Below the pieces are notes generated by a model. That model saw only the letters and a program-made list of their open reading frames with translations. It was not told the origin of the DNA and ran no database searches. This document shows, one piece after another, positions 45,049-58,724 of a stretch of DNA of 64,000 bases. Position 1 is the first letter of the stretch, and each line of letters begins with the position of its first letter. A program made the translations under genes and the position numbers. The DNA is from Bradyrhizobium sp. CB1650 (GTDB lineage Bacteria; Pseudomonadota; Alphaproteobacteria; Rhizobiales; Xanthobacteraceae): assembly GCF_029761915.1 (NCBI RefSeq), contig NZ_CP121695.1:6911501-6975500 (forward strand), in the 5' to 3' direction.

Positions 45049-45633
45049 ATGGCGCTCGTAACAGTCAAACCCACGCTGATCGATAGTGCGATCGCCAATG
45101 AGATCGCAGACCACACCAACCCTGCGCTCGAGCGCACCGCCCAGACGCTGACCTGGGCCGCCGACGAGCATGTGCTGCTCGCACTGGCCGCCGCGGGCTG
45201 GCTGTACGCCCAGCTCCGGCGTCCAGACGGGCGTCACGTTGCAAATCACATCCTGACGGTTTCATTGGCGACGGCGGTGCTGCCGCACCTGCTGAAGTCT
45301 GTGTTCGACCAGACCAGGCCGGACCGTTTGACGGTCCGCGGCCATCGGCACGGTGTTCCCTACTCCGGACGATCCCGCGACGCATTTCCCTCCGGTCATG
45401 CCGTACACATGGGTGCCCTCGCCTCGGCGGCCGCCTTGTTGCCGCCAAGGCCGCGCCGACTGGTCCGCGCCGTTGCGGTAGGGCTCTCGCTGACGCGCGT
45501 CGCACTGCTCGCGCACTGGGCCAGCGACGTAGTCGCCGGCTTTACGCTCGGCATCGTCGTCGAGAAGTTGCTGCGACCCTGGACGCTGACGAGGTCGCGC
45601 CGCAGGCGCGCTATTCGGCGAGCAAGGCCATGA
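45049..45633 (+). CDS. PAP2-family phosphatase
   Basis: 194 residues. The three PAP2 motifs are present: K-x6-RP (KSVFDQTRPDR), PSGH (FPSGHAVHMGALAS) and SRx5Hx3D-like (LTRVALLAHWASDVVAGF). Several membrane helices surround them. It dephosphorylates a lipid phosphate such as undecaprenyl pyrophosphate or phosphatidate at the membrane. It overlaps the next gene by four bases, starting a three-gene envelope operon. Confidence 0.92.
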   Translation: MALVTVKPTLIDSAIANEIADHTNPALERTAQTLTWAADEHVLLALAAAGWLYAQLRRPDGRHVANHILTVSLATAVLPHLLKSVFDQTRPDRLTVRGHRHGVPYSGRSRDAFPSGHAVHMGALASAAALLPPRPRRLVRAVAVGLSLTRVALLAHWASDVVAGFTLGIVVEKLLRPWTLTRSRRRRAIRRARP

Positions 45634-45977
45634 CCGAATATCTCCTGCGCTTCATCGCCGGCGGCGTGATTGTCTCCGCCTTTGCAATCCTCGGCGACAT
45701 GCTCAGACCGAAGAGCTTCGCGGGTCTGCTGGGTGCGGCGCCCTCGGTCGCGCTGGCGACGCTCGGCATCGCTGTCGTCCAGCATGGCGCCAGCTACGCG
45801 GCGGCCGAAAGCTGGACCATGATCTACGGAGCCGTGGCGCTCGCCTGCTACAGCTTCGTCGTCTGCCAGTTGCTGATGCGATTTCGCCTCGCGGCGCTGC
45901 CCGCCACCGTCGCGGCCTTTGCCGTGTGGCTTGCGATCGCCTTCGGCCTGCTCGCCAGCTTCGGAGGCGCCGCCTGA
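45630..45977 (+). CDS. DUF3147-type membrane protein
   Basis: 115 residues, starting inside the PAP2 stop (ATGA overlap). Four hydrophobic helices: LLRFIAGGVIVSAFAILGDM, FAGLLGAAPSVALATLGIAV, MIYGAVALACYSFVVCQLL and VAAFAVWLAIAFGLLASF. It fits DUF3147, small membrane proteins of unknown role. It likely works with its neighbour at 45977, a related protein. Confidence 0.8.
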   Translation: MTEYLLRFIAGGVIVSAFAILGDMLRPKSFAGLLGAAPSVALATLGIAVVQHGASYAAAESWTMIYGAVALACYSFVVCQLLMRFRLAALPATVAAFAVWLAIAFGLLASFGGAA

Positions 45978-46462
45978 TGCTCGTCAAGCTGTCATGGTCG
46001 GCGCTGAAGCAGACTCACTGGTACGAATACGCCATTCGCTTCGTGCTCGGCGGGGTGGCGACGATCCTCGCCGGTGCAGTCGGCGCGGGCTTCGGCGTAT
46101 CGGTGGGTGGGCTCTTCCTCGCGCTTCCCGCCATCTTCTGCGCCAGCGCGACATTGATCGAAAGCCACGAGCGGCGCGCGAAGGAGAAGGCCGGGCTCAG
46201 CGGAAGGCGCCGCGGACAGAAGACAGCGGCGCTCGATGCCGCGGGCGCGGTCCTCGGCAGCATCGGTCTCGTCGCATTTGCCGCTGTTTTCCACATGACC
46301 GTCACGGCGAGTATCGCTGGTGCCCTCCTTGCCGCCCTGTCGGCCTGGACCGTGGTGTCGGTGACGGCCTGGTGGCTCAGGCGAAAGCTGCGTACCGTCA
46401 CGCATCATCCACGCCGATCGAGCCATTTGTCCCGATCAGCGGACCCTCGCCTGTTCCTGTAG
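45977..46462 (+). CDS. DUF3147-like membrane protein, second copy
   Basis: 161 residues from the ATG at 45977, which overlaps the previous stop (TGATG). Membrane helices include YAIRFVLGGVATILAGAVGA, FGVSVGGLFLALPAIFCASA, ALDAAGAVLGSIGLVAFAAV and ASIAGALLAALSAWTVVSVT. The RFxxGG...GLF...AP/LPAIF layout matches the previous gene, so this is a paralogue with a longer basic loop. Together they may form a heteromeric membrane complex. Confidence 0.78.
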   Translation: MLVKLSWSALKQTHWYEYAIRFVLGGVATILAGAVGAGFGVSVGGLFLALPAIFCASATLIESHERRAKEKAGLSGRRRGQKTAALDAAGAVLGSIGLVAFAAVFHMTVTASIAGALLAALSAWTVVSVTAWWLRRKLRTVTHHPRRSSHLSRSADPRLFL

Positions 46463-46627
46463 CGACAAAAATTCGTGCATCTCCGCAGCGGCCTGGAGCT
46501 GCTCGATCCGCGTCGCCACCGCGTCCCGCTCCTTGCCGTGCGGCAGGCTCGCGAGCTTGCGCTCGAGCCGTTGCCTCTGCGCATCGAGACGCTGTTCGAA
46601 TGTGTGTGGCTCAGAACGCCTTCTCAT
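46436..46627 (-). CDS. Small coiled-coil protein (63 aa)
   Basis: 63 residues, GAGGA six bases before the ATG. Nearly all helix with heptad-like Leu/Arg/Glu spacing (FEQRLDAQRQRLERKLASLP, ATRIEQLQAAAEMHEFLSLQ). It overlaps the 3' end of the membrane gene tail-to-tail and the next small gene by 17 bases, so the two small genes are probably translated together. Function unknown. Confidence 0.7.
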   Translation of the reverse strand: MRRRSEPHTFEQRLDAQRQRLERKLASLPHGKERDAVATRIEQLQAAAEMHEFLSLQEQARVR

Positions 46628-46769
46628 CTCGTGTCCTCGGGGGTTGCAGGCCCGGACTGTTGGCCCAGCGCTCCAATTGCTCGATGACCTTCCGATGGCT
46701 TTCACGTAGCGGCTTCGGCGCTTCCGGTTCTTCGGAAAGCTTACGAGGTAACCTGACTTCGTCCGTCAT
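46611..46769 (-). CDS. Small protein (52 aa), unknown
   Basis: 52 residues from ATG 46769 with AAGGAG upstream. Polar, with MTDEVRLPRKLSEEPEAPKP and VIEQLERWANSPGL. No known domain. It is the first gene of a two-gene minus-strand unit with the coiled-coil protein at 46436. Confidence 0.6.
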   Translation of the reverse strand: MTDEVRLPRKLSEEPEAPKPLRESHRKVIEQLERWANSPGLQPPRTRDEKAF

Positions 46770-46876
46770 GGCCTCTCTCCTTCCCAATAGAATGCGCCTT
46801 CGCGCGAGTCGTTTCAATACAACTTATTGATTTTATTCAGCTATTTTTGTCATTTGCCAAATTGGGCGAGTTCTGG

Positions 46877-46901
46877 GGAACCCTCGCCAAGTTGAATCGT
46901 T
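46877..46901 (+). promoter_or_regulatory. EcfG-type promoter candidate for the RHH gene
   Basis: GGAAC (46877-46881), 16 bases, CGTT (46898-46901), an exact match to the consensus, 39 bases before the ribbon-helix-helix gene. Confidence 0.7.
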
Positions 46902-46917
46902 GAGCAAACTACTCAAC
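46891..46917. promoter_or_regulatory. Possible operator overlapping the promoter -10
   Basis: GTTGAG (46899-46904), 7 bases, CTCAAC (46912-46917) form an inverted repeat; a further GTTGA half-site lies eight bases upstream (46891). It covers the -10 of the EcfG-type promoter and precedes a DNA-binding protein gene, so autoregulation is plausible. Confidence 0.45.
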
Positions 46918-46940
46918 TTGCACATTTTGCGTGGTTGACC

Positions 46941-47189
46941 ATGAACGATCTTCGCGCCGAGCGGCTTCAAGTAATGCTCTCGCCGGAAGAGTTGGCCGTC
47001 GTAGACGATTTCCGGTTCAAACACCGTATGCCGACCCGCGCGGCGGCCGTGCGAGAGCTGCTCAAGCTCGGCCTTGCCGCCGCTGGCGTGGATGCAGTCG
47101 CCGGAATCAAGTCGAGCAACTTTGGTGTCTTCGGCCGCGGACCAGACGGGCACGTGCAGGGGGACTCCGAACGCAACACTGAGGATTGA
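46941..47189 (+). CDS. Ribbon-helix-helix-type small DNA-binding protein
   Basis: 82 residues from ATG 46941. The first 50 residues have the RHH layout: a beta strand (ERLQVMLSPEELAVVDDF), helix-turn-helix (RFKHRMPTRAAAVRELLKLG) as in Arc/CopG-like proteins. The rest is Gly/Asp-rich. No toxin gene is adjacent, so an antitoxin role is not supported. It may repress its own promoter through the inverted repeat at 46899-46917. Confidence 0.75.
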   Translation: MNDLRAERLQVMLSPEELAVVDDFRFKHRMPTRAAAVRELLKLGLAAAGVDAVAGIKSSNFGVFGRGPDGHVQGDSERNTED

Positions 47190-47209
47190 TTCCTCGACCT
47201 AACAAGCAA

Positions 47210-47289
47210 ACGGCCCCGGCACGGGAGTGCCAGGGCCGTCCTTGGAGATTGCTTCCGGAGCACCGGGGGCATGACAGCCGGAAGCAATC
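47210..47289. other. Two strong consecutive hairpins
   Basis: First hairpin: ACGGCCC...GGGCCGT (about 47209-47239). Second: GATTGCTTCCGG (47247-47258) with CCGGAAGCAATC (47278-47289), a 12-base perfect stem and 19-base loop. Neither has a T-run. They may end the RHH transcript or form a small structured RNA. Confidence 0.5.
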
Positions 47290-47324
47290 AATCGACTCTT
47301 GGTGCGCGCAATCGTTCCTTGCGC

Positions 47325-47531
47325 CTAGCCGGTCGGCGCGTCGCCTGAATCATCCGGCGACATGCCTGAGCCCGGCGTCTTGTTGTTGTCGTTGAGCTTG
47401 GGATCGCGTGTCGCCTCGCGCGACGGCGAACCCTTTGGATCGGACTTGTGGACGGTCTGTGCGCGCTGCTTGTCGCGCGGCTGGTCCTCCGCCCGCTTGT
47501 CCTTGACGATGCCGTGGTCGGAATGCGTCAT
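47325..47531 (-). CDS. Small disordered protein (68 aa)
   Basis: 68 residues with GAGAG upstream. Strongly polar: MTHSDHGIVKDKRAEDQPRD, KGSPSREATRDPKLNDNNKT, PGSGMSPDDSGDAPTG. No hydrophobic core, so it is probably intrinsically disordered. Similar in style to the 52- and 75-residue proteins nearby. Function unknown. Confidence 0.6.
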   Translation of the reverse strand: MTHSDHGIVKDKRAEDQPRDKQRAQTVHKSDPKGSPSREATRDPKLNDNNKTPGSGMSPDDSGDAPTG

Positions 47532-47608
47532 GTTATTCTCTCATCTCTTCCGATGTCCTGCAGCGCCTACGCGCCGGAGCGTCGAAGGTTCCCTCACACG
47601 CCGCCGCG

Positions 47609-47740
47609 CTAACTATGCACCGCATGCAGTGGCGCAGGCGTATGCGCCAGATGAACCTGGCGGACGGTCGTTACCGTCGCGAACGCGACCGAGACGCCAA
47701 AGGCGAGAACGAGCGAGAGAAGAGCCAGACGTGGAGCCAT
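47609..47740 (-). CDS. Small secreted or membrane peptide (43 aa)
   Basis: 43 residues from ATG 47740, preceded by AGAAGGAGG, a near-ideal ribosome site. One hydrophobic segment (LALLSLVLAFGVSVAFATV) is followed by a short polar tail with three His (VHLAHTPAPLHAVHS). It could be a membrane-anchored peptide or a short secreted one. No family recognised. Confidence 0.6.
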   Translation of the reverse strand: MAPRLALLSLVLAFGVSVAFATVTTVRQVHLAHTPAPLHAVHS

Positions 47741-47854
47741 CGGGAATCCTCCTTCTGGAGTCGAAAAATCAACGCGATCGACCGCAACGATCATCGATTG
47801 GTCGCCGTCATTCCGTGCGCGGTCTCACGTGCAGATTCACGAAACCGAGAGCGG

Positions 47855-48049
47855 TCAGGCATCCTGTTTTCTGGGGGTGCGGACCACCACGGGCGGAATT
47901 TCGCCATCGAGCCAGTCCTGCTCTTCGGCCAGCGCCATCCAAGCCTCCGCCATGCGTGAATAGCGCTTATAGGCGGGTTGCCCTTCCGCTCGCTCAGCGA
48001 GGTGCAGGCAGTTCTCGGCGTTATCCCGGAAAATGTCAGATTGCTTCAT
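47855..48049 (-). CDS. Small helical protein (64 aa)
   Basis: 64 residues from ATG 48049 (a GTG lies at 48058; no clear ribosome site for either). SDIFRDNAENCLHLAERAEG and RYSRMAEAWMALAEEQDWLD form two helices. Such small NAENC...LAEEQDWL proteins recur in Bradyrhizobium-like genomes; distant relatives in this window may be those at 56836 and 61880. Function unknown. Confidence 0.65.
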   Translation of the reverse strand: MKQSDIFRDNAENCLHLAERAEGQPAYKRYSRMAEAWMALAEEQDWLDGEIPPVVVRTPRKQDA

Positions 48050-48146
48050 CCAAAGCACGTGGGCACGGAACCCATGGTCCGCAACCGGTCTTACCGGATC
48101 GTAACGTTTGCGGGGAACTTCGCGCGAGACACGTCATTGGACATCC

Positions 48147-48659
48147 ATGCGAATCCTCGTCGCGATGGTCACGCTGTTCATCAGTACTGCGGTGTTCGCC
48201 GACAGCACCGGCGAGCGGCTGCGCGGCGATCGCACGCCGACTGCAACCGACGTCATCAGCGGCCTCTACGCATTCAGCCGCTTTCAGCAGGGCCTGCTGG
48301 AGAGCACCGATCTGAAAGGCAATGCAGAGGTCAAAAACCTCGCCGCGTTGCGTGCCGAAGAGGCGGCCAAGCGCGACAGGACCCTGAAGGACATTCAGCA
48401 GACGATCGGCGCCGAGCCGCGCATCGGCAAGACGACGCTGGCCGGTGCAAGCCTGGCCGTGCCCGAAAATTCGGACGGACCCGCCTATGTCAGAAGTTTC
48501 TACGCGGCCCAGATCCCCGAATATGAATCCGCCCTCGCCCTGCTCCAGCGCTATCTGCGTGCGCCCGACAGTGCTGCGCTTGCAGCCTTCGCCCGCGAGC
48601 ACCTTCCCATCCTGCGTTCGCAGCTAAAAGACGCTGTGCGCACCATGGCGGACAAGTAA
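48147..48659 (+). CDS. DUF4142-like periplasmic protein
   Basis: 170 residues from ATG 48147. Signal peptide MRILVAMVTLFISTAVFADS. The helical domain (DVISGLYAFSRFQQGLLEST, LAALRAEEAAKRDRTLKDIQ, SFYAAQIPEYESALALLQRY, ending REHLPILRSQLKDAVRTM) has the DUF4142 helix pattern but is more diverged than the copy at 44409. Probably a stress-related periplasmic protein. Confidence 0.75.
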   Translation: MRILVAMVTLFISTAVFADSTGERLRGDRTPTATDVISGLYAFSRFQQGLLESTDLKGNAEVKNLAALRAEEAAKRDRTLKDIQQTIGAEPRIGKTTLAGASLAVPENSDGPAYVRSFYAAQIPEYESALALLQRYLRAPDSAALAAFAREHLPILRSQLKDAVRTMADK

Positions 48660-48770
48660 GGAGCCCTCCTCGTGAGAACCGCTCATGGACAGTCTGGATA
48701 GCAGGCCCTGCTTGTCATCCGGGTTGTGCTGCTGGCTCGGCGGCCGCACCGTGCCATCGCTGTCGTGCAT
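48624..48770 (-). CDS. Possible small hydrophilic protein (48 aa)
   Basis: A 48-codon frame from ATG 48770, with GGGAGGG six bases upstream. The start (MHDSDGTVRPPSQQHNPDDK) is polar like other small proteins here. Its last 12 codons overlap the end of the convergent DUF4142-like gene. Strong site but no other support. Confidence 0.4.
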   Translation of the reverse strand: MHDSDGTVRPPSQQHNPDDKQGLLSRLSMSGSHEEGSLLVRHGAHSVF

Positions 48771-48881
48771 CTTGTCCCTCCCTGTTCTTGCGGGCTAGCG
48801 CAGCCCCACCGTTCCGTGCCGAAATCGGCTGTCCGGGCAATGCCCGTGTCGGGGGTCCGGCTTTTAATTGGAACCCGAAAG

Positions 48882-48906
48882 GAACCAATTGCGCCGGTAG
48901 TCGTTG
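48882..48906 (+). promoter_or_regulatory. EcfG-type promoter candidate for the HAMP kinase
   Basis: GGAAC (48882-48886), 16 bases, CGTT (48903-48906), an exact consensus match. It lies 139 bases before the kinase start, in a gene-free stretch (48771-49044) where nothing else is evident. Confidence 0.7.
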
Positions 48907-49044
48907 TCTCCGCCGGGCTGAGCGAGCAGGTTCCATTTCCTTGGGTCTTAAGGTTGCCGCTTGATTTGGAATCTGGCTGACGTTCTATTTCGGTTACTGC
49001 GTCTGGACCGGATTCGGCGACGCAACCTGCGGGGGGAATTGAGA

Positions 49045-55338
<6,294 letters not shown>

Positions 55339-55351
55339 GTGGGATCCGCGA

Positions 55352-56839
55352 ATGGACCACGAAAAGGTCAATATCCTCCTCGTCGACGATCAGCCGGCCA
55401 AGCTGCTTGCCTACGAGGTGATCCTGAAGGATCTCGGTGAGAACCTCGTGATCGCCTCGTCGGGCCGCGAGGCGCTGGAAGTCCTGCTGAAGACCGAGAT
55501 CGCGGTGATCCTGGTCGACGTCTGCATGCCCGAGCTCGACGGCTTCGAGCTCGCCGCGATGATCCGGGAACATCCGCGCTTTCAGAAGACCGCGATGATC
55601 TTCATCTCGGCGATCCAGGTCTCCGATATCGACCGGCTGCGTGGCTATGAGATGGGTGCGGTCGACTACGTGCCGGTGCCCGTCGTGCCGGAGGTGCTGC
55701 GCGCGAAGATCAAGGTGTTTGCCGAGCTCTACCGCAAGACGCGCGAGCTCGAGCGGTTGAATCAGGAGCTCGAGGACCGCGTTCGCGCGCGCACGGCCGA
55801 GCTGGAAAATTCCACCGCGAAGCTGCGCGAGAGCGAGCAGCGACGCAGCATGGCGATCGCCGCCGGCAAGATGGGATCCTGGGACTGGGACTGGATCAAC
55901 GGCGACTGGATGTGGGACGAAGGCCAGTACCGCATCTTCGGCGTAACGCCGGAGACGTTCAGCGTCAGCTCGGCGAACATCCAGGCCTTGCTCCACCCTG
56001 ATGACGTCGACCAGTTCCGCCAGGCAATCGCTGCATTCAATACCGGCGCGCGGGCCTATGAGGGCGAGTTCCGCGTCAGCCGGCCCGATGGCGAGGTGCG
56101 TTGGTGCGTCGGCACTGCGGCCGCGACCGTCGACGGAAGCGGCCGCGTGGTGCGGGTGAGCGGCGTCACCGTCGACATCACCGAGCGCAAGCGCGCCGAG
56201 GAGCGGCAGAATCTTCTGGCGCGGGAAGTCGATCATCGCGCCAAGAATGCGCTGGCGCTGGCGCAATCGATCGTGCGGCTCACCCGCGCCGACGAGGTCA
56301 AGGCCTATGTCAACGCGGTCGAGGGGCGCATCAACGCGCTGGCGCGCGTACACACCATTTTGTCGCTGTCGAGCTGGCAGGGAGCCGAACTCTCCAAGCT
56401 GATCGACGAGGAGCTCGCGCCCTACTCGCTCGGCGGACAGATCAAGCTGGCGGGCCCCGAGGTTCAGTTGGTGCCTGCCACCGCACAGACTCTGGCGCTG
56501 GCATTGCATGAGCTGTTCACCAATTCGGCGAAGTATGGCGCGCTTTCGACACGCTCGGGACGGCTGGCGATCGGCTGGCAGGTCGAGAACGACGTGCTCT
56601 CGTTGACCTGGGAGGAGTCCGGAGGTCCGATGGTCAGGACGCCGAAATCTCGCGGCTTCGGCACGCGGAGCCTGCTCGCCAGCGTCGAATCCCAGCTCGG
56701 CGGACAAGCCCAGTTCGATTGGCGAGCCGAGGGCCTGCTCTGCCGGCTGGAGGTGCCACTGACGCGGAAGCCTCCCGCGTCGACGGCATCGGCCAAGTTC
56801 GACGCCAGCTCGGGCGAGCTGCAACGCGCGTCGGGTTAG
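55352..56839 (+). CDS. Receiver-PAS-HWE histidine kinase
   Basis: 495 residues from ATG 55352, 13 bases after the giant kinase. An N-terminal receiver (ILLVDDQPAKLLAYE; acceptor in LVDVCMPELDG, Asp 56), a coiled coil (about 130-165), a PAS/PAC domain (AAGKMGSWDWDW ... VTVDITERKRAEE), then an HWE-type kinase: REVDHRAKNALALAQ (His 295), the Asn region HELFTNSAKYGAL, and WEESGGP with the family's Trp-x-Glu. HWE kinases often act in alphaproteobacterial stress signalling upstream of PhyR-type regulators. It is almost certainly co-transcribed with the giant kinase. Confidence 0.92.
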   Translation: MDHEKVNILLVDDQPAKLLAYEVILKDLGENLVIASSGREALEVLLKTEIAVILVDVCMPELDGFELAAMIREHPRFQKTAMIFISAIQVSDIDRLRGYEMGAVDYVPVPVVPEVLRAKIKVFAELYRKTRELERLNQELEDRVRARTAELENSTAKLRESEQRRSMAIAAGKMGSWDWDWINGDWMWDEGQYRIFGVTPETFSVSSANIQALLHPDDVDQFRQAIAAFNTGARAYEGEFRVSRPDGEVRWCVGTAAATVDGSGRVVRVSGVTVDITERKRAEERQNLLAREVDHRAKNALALAQSIVRLTRADEVKAYVNAVEGRINALARVHTILSLSSWQGAELSKLIDEELAPYSLGGQIKLAGPEVQLVPATAQTLALALHELFTNSAKYGALSTRSGRLAIGWQVENDVLSLTWEESGGPMVRTPKSRGFGTRSLLASVESQLGGQAQFDWRAEGLLCRLEVPLTRKPPASTASAKFDASSGELQRASG

Positions 56840-57057
56840 CGCGAGGCGGCCGCCCTCATTCGCTGCACCGGAGCCGGATCGTCGGCGATCCGTCCCTCCA
56901 GCCATGCTTCAGTTTGGGCGAGATCGCGCAACGCCTTCGCATAACATCGGGCCGCGCGCCGCTCCGCGCCACGCGGCAACTTGCGCGCCTTTCGCAACAT
57001 TTCGGCGGCGGCATTGCGATAGGCTAGCGAGCGATACAGATAGACCACCTTTCCCAT
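56836..57057 (-). CDS. Small Arg/Ala-rich helical protein (73 aa)
   Basis: 73 residues from ATG 57057 (GTG at 57063 is possible). Helical with many Arg and Ala: LAYRNAAAEMLRKARKLPRG, AKALRDLAQTEAWLEGRI. It overlaps the kinase stop by four bases, tail to tail. It resembles other small helical proteins of this region (47855, 61880) in size and style. Function unknown. Confidence 0.55.
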   Translation of the reverse strand: MGKVVYLYRSLAYRNAAAEMLRKARKLPRGAERRAARCYAKALRDLAQTEAWLEGRIADDPAPVQRMRAAASR

Positions 57058-57148
57058 GACCACATGTCCCTTTCTTTCTCCGGGACATCCTCGCAAGCCC
57101 GGCATGAACGCCGGATGAAGCCTCGCGTGACAATTCGTTCATGGGCCG

Positions 57149-57173
57149 GGAACCCGGCACCATCAGCCGCGTT
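57149..57173 (+). promoter_or_regulatory. EcfG-type promoter candidate
   Basis: GGAAC (57149-57153), 16 bases, CGTT (57170-57173), exact consensus match, 26 bases before the membrane protein gene at 57200. Confidence 0.7.
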
Positions 57174-57199
57174 TCCATGGAGTTCATGGGTGCGGTTCC

Positions 57200-57460
57200 A
57201 TGCGCACGAAGAAAGAGCCGACCGGCCTGATCTCCCGCACCGGTGTCATCAAGGTGATGACACATGCGATGATGGGCGCCGCGCTGGGACTCCTGTTTGG
57301 CCTGATCCTGACGCTGGTGAACCCGGCCGTCGCCACCCTGCTCAACAATGGCGGAAGTCCGGCGATTTTCGTCTTCGTCATCACGCTGGTGACGACATTT
57401 GCGATCGGCGCAGCCCTGACGGGCGCCGTGTTCATTCTCGCCGAAGACAAGGAATTTTGA
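57200..57460 (+). CDS. Small two-helix membrane protein (86 aa)
   Basis: 86 residues. Two hydrophobic helices, MMGAALGLLFGLILTLVNPA and IFVFVITLVTTFAIGAALTG, with a basic N-terminus (RTKKEPTG) and acidic C-terminus (AEDKEF), suggesting both ends in the cytoplasm. It follows an exact EcfG-like promoter match, so it is probably stress induced. No known family. Confidence 0.7.
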   Translation: MRTKKEPTGLISRTGVIKVMTHAMMGAALGLLFGLILTLVNPAVATLLNNGGSPAIFVFVITLVTTFAIGAALTGAVFILAEDKEF

Positions 57461-57492
57461 CGCGCGCGTGATCTGTCCGACGCGCGTTGTTC

Positions 57493-57517
57493 GGAACTCT
57501 TGCGGCGAGCGGCAGTT
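57493..57517 (+). promoter_or_regulatory. Weak EcfG-type promoter candidate
   Basis: GGAAC (57493-57497), 16 bases, AGTT (57514-57517), 38 bases before the gene at 57556. The -10 is one base off the consensus. Confidence 0.4.
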
Positions 57518-57555
57518 GGCAGCCTGCGTCAATCTAACTCAGGGAGTTCCCACGC

Positions 57556-57789
57556 ATGAAGACGACCAAGCTCGCCCTCGCCGTGATGTTGGCAACCGGC
57601 CTCGCCGCCGCGCCGTTCGCAGCGCAGGCCAAGTCGCACAAGGCCAAGCATCAATCGTCGACGACGTCATCGCAGACGACGGGCGCCAGCATGAAGTCCA
57701 AAGGCAGCGACGCCTCTGGCCAAGGCGGTTCAGGCGCCGGATCCGACCAGGGCGGCACCATGAACAAGGGCATGAGCAACACCAAGTAA
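57556..57789 (+). CDS. Small secreted Ser/Gly-rich protein (77 aa)
   Basis: 77 residues with AGGGAG upstream. Signal peptide MKTTKLALAVMLATGLAAAP, cleaved near AQA. The mature part is low-complexity: Ser, Thr, Gly, Lys (KSHKAKHQSS, GSDASGQGGSGAGSDQGGTM), so probably disordered. A terminator follows 18 bases after the stop. Unknown role. Confidence 0.7.
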   Translation: MKTTKLALAVMLATGLAAAPFAAQAKSHKAKHQSSTTSSQTTGASMKSKGSDASGQGGSGAGSDQGGTMNKGMSNTK

Positions 57790-57806
57790 GCTCTGGCCGA
57801 CACACA

Positions 57807-57835
57807 AAAGCCCCGCAATGACGCGGGGCTTTTTC
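57807..57835 (+). terminator. Rho-independent terminator
   Basis: AAGCCCCGC / GCGGGGCTT stem with a 6-base loop and T-run. Confidence 0.9.
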
Positions 57836-57923
57836 CGTTGAGCAATCGGCCGGCACGTCGGTCTCAAACGACGGATGGAGCCATCGTTCCAAAGCCGGCG
57901 CTCACATCGATGTGCAGGACTTC

Positions 57924-58124
57924 TCAGCGCCACATCGTCGGCGCGCTGGTCAGAGCATCCCGACCGACCTGCCTCAAATCCTCCGGCAAGCAACGACCAC
58001 TTTGCACGGCTTCGCGCAGTTTCGCGGCGACACGCTCGCGCGTCGCGATCGCGGAAAGCGGCACGTCGGCGCAGACCTCATCGAGGACCGCTCGCAGCAG
58101 AGACGTCAGTTCGGCATCCGGCAT
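57924..58124 (-). CDS. Small helical protein (66 aa)
   Basis: 66 residues with GGAG eight bases before ATG. SLLRAVLDEVCADVPLSAIA, TRERVAAKLREAVQSGRC and LRQVGRDALTSAPTMWR make three helices; this small protein type is common in Bradyrhizobium relatives. Two Cys. Function unknown; not clearly in an operon with the next gene. Confidence 0.65.
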   Translation of the reverse strand: MPDAELTSLLRAVLDEVCADVPLSAIATRERVAAKLREAVQSGRCLPEDLRQVGRDALTSAPTMWR

Positions 58125-58184
58125 CGGCGAGCTCCGGCGCGTCGCGTTGCGCGCACGCTTTAGCTGCGTCGGATGTCAGTGATG

Positions 58185-58370
58185 TTAAGCCGGTCGCCTG
58201 TCGGGATTTGCCTTGACGAGCTGCTCGAGCTGCGCCCGCTTGCGCGATATCAAGAGCTGAGCCGCCGCATGGTCCAGGCCCTCGCGCTGCAATTGACGGA
58301 TGGCGGAGCCCAGTTCGAGAATCTCGGCGCGCAGTTTCAGAATCCGGTACGAGTCCGGGTCTTCGTCCAC
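58185..58370 (-). CDS. Small coiled-coil protein (61 aa)
   Basis: 61 residues, GTG start at 58370 with GGAGG seven bases upstream. A single long amphipathic helix: SYRILKLRAEILELGSAIRQ, LQREGLDHAAAQLLISRKRA. Downstream of and co-oriented with the coiled-coil gene at 58403, 32 bases apart. Function unknown. Confidence 0.65.
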   Translation of the reverse strand: MDEDPDSYRILKLRAEILELGSAIRQLQREGLDHAAAQLLISRKRAQLEQLVKANPDRRPA

Positions 58371-58402
58371 GGCGCGCCTCCAACAATCTCAGCGGCGCGC
58401 AA

Positions 58403-58663
58403 TCATGCGCGCGCTTTACCGTCCGTCTTCGTGGGGCGAGGACGCATTCGGTCGGCGAGGCCGGGCAAGACATCTCCGCCACCGGCCGCCTTCCACTCGC
58501 TGATCAAGAGATTGATTTTCCGCCGCAGGCCGATCTGCTCCAACGCCCGTTCCGTGCAGTCGCGATCGCGATTGAGGAGCTCGCGAACGGACGCCTCGAC
58601 GTCGGCCATCTCCAGCCTCAAGGCACTGATTTTACGTCGAATTTCATTAATTCTGTTGTCCAT
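58403..58663 (-). CDS. Small coiled-coil protein (86 aa)
   Basis: 86 residues. Coiled-coil pattern over residues 1-60 (NEIRRKISALRLEMADVEAS, VRELLNRDRDCTERALEQIG, LRRKINLLISEWKAAGGG), then a basic tail (RMRPRPTKTDGKARA). Likely partner of the protein encoded at 58185, since both are helical and adjacent. No family recognised. Confidence 0.6.
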   Translation of the reverse strand: MDNRINEIRRKISALRLEMADVEASVRELLNRDRDCTERALEQIGLRRKINLLISEWKAAGGGDVLPGLADRMRPRPTKTDGKARA

Positions 58664-58724
58664 GGCTTGTTAGAACAAAATAAGAACATATAGTCAAGTC
58701 ACGATTTCAGGATGGAGAACGGTC

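Noticed and set aside
46941..47531. Toxin-antitoxin pair (RHH protein plus the 68-residue protein)
   Set aside because: The second gene is on the opposite strand, disordered and not toxin-like.
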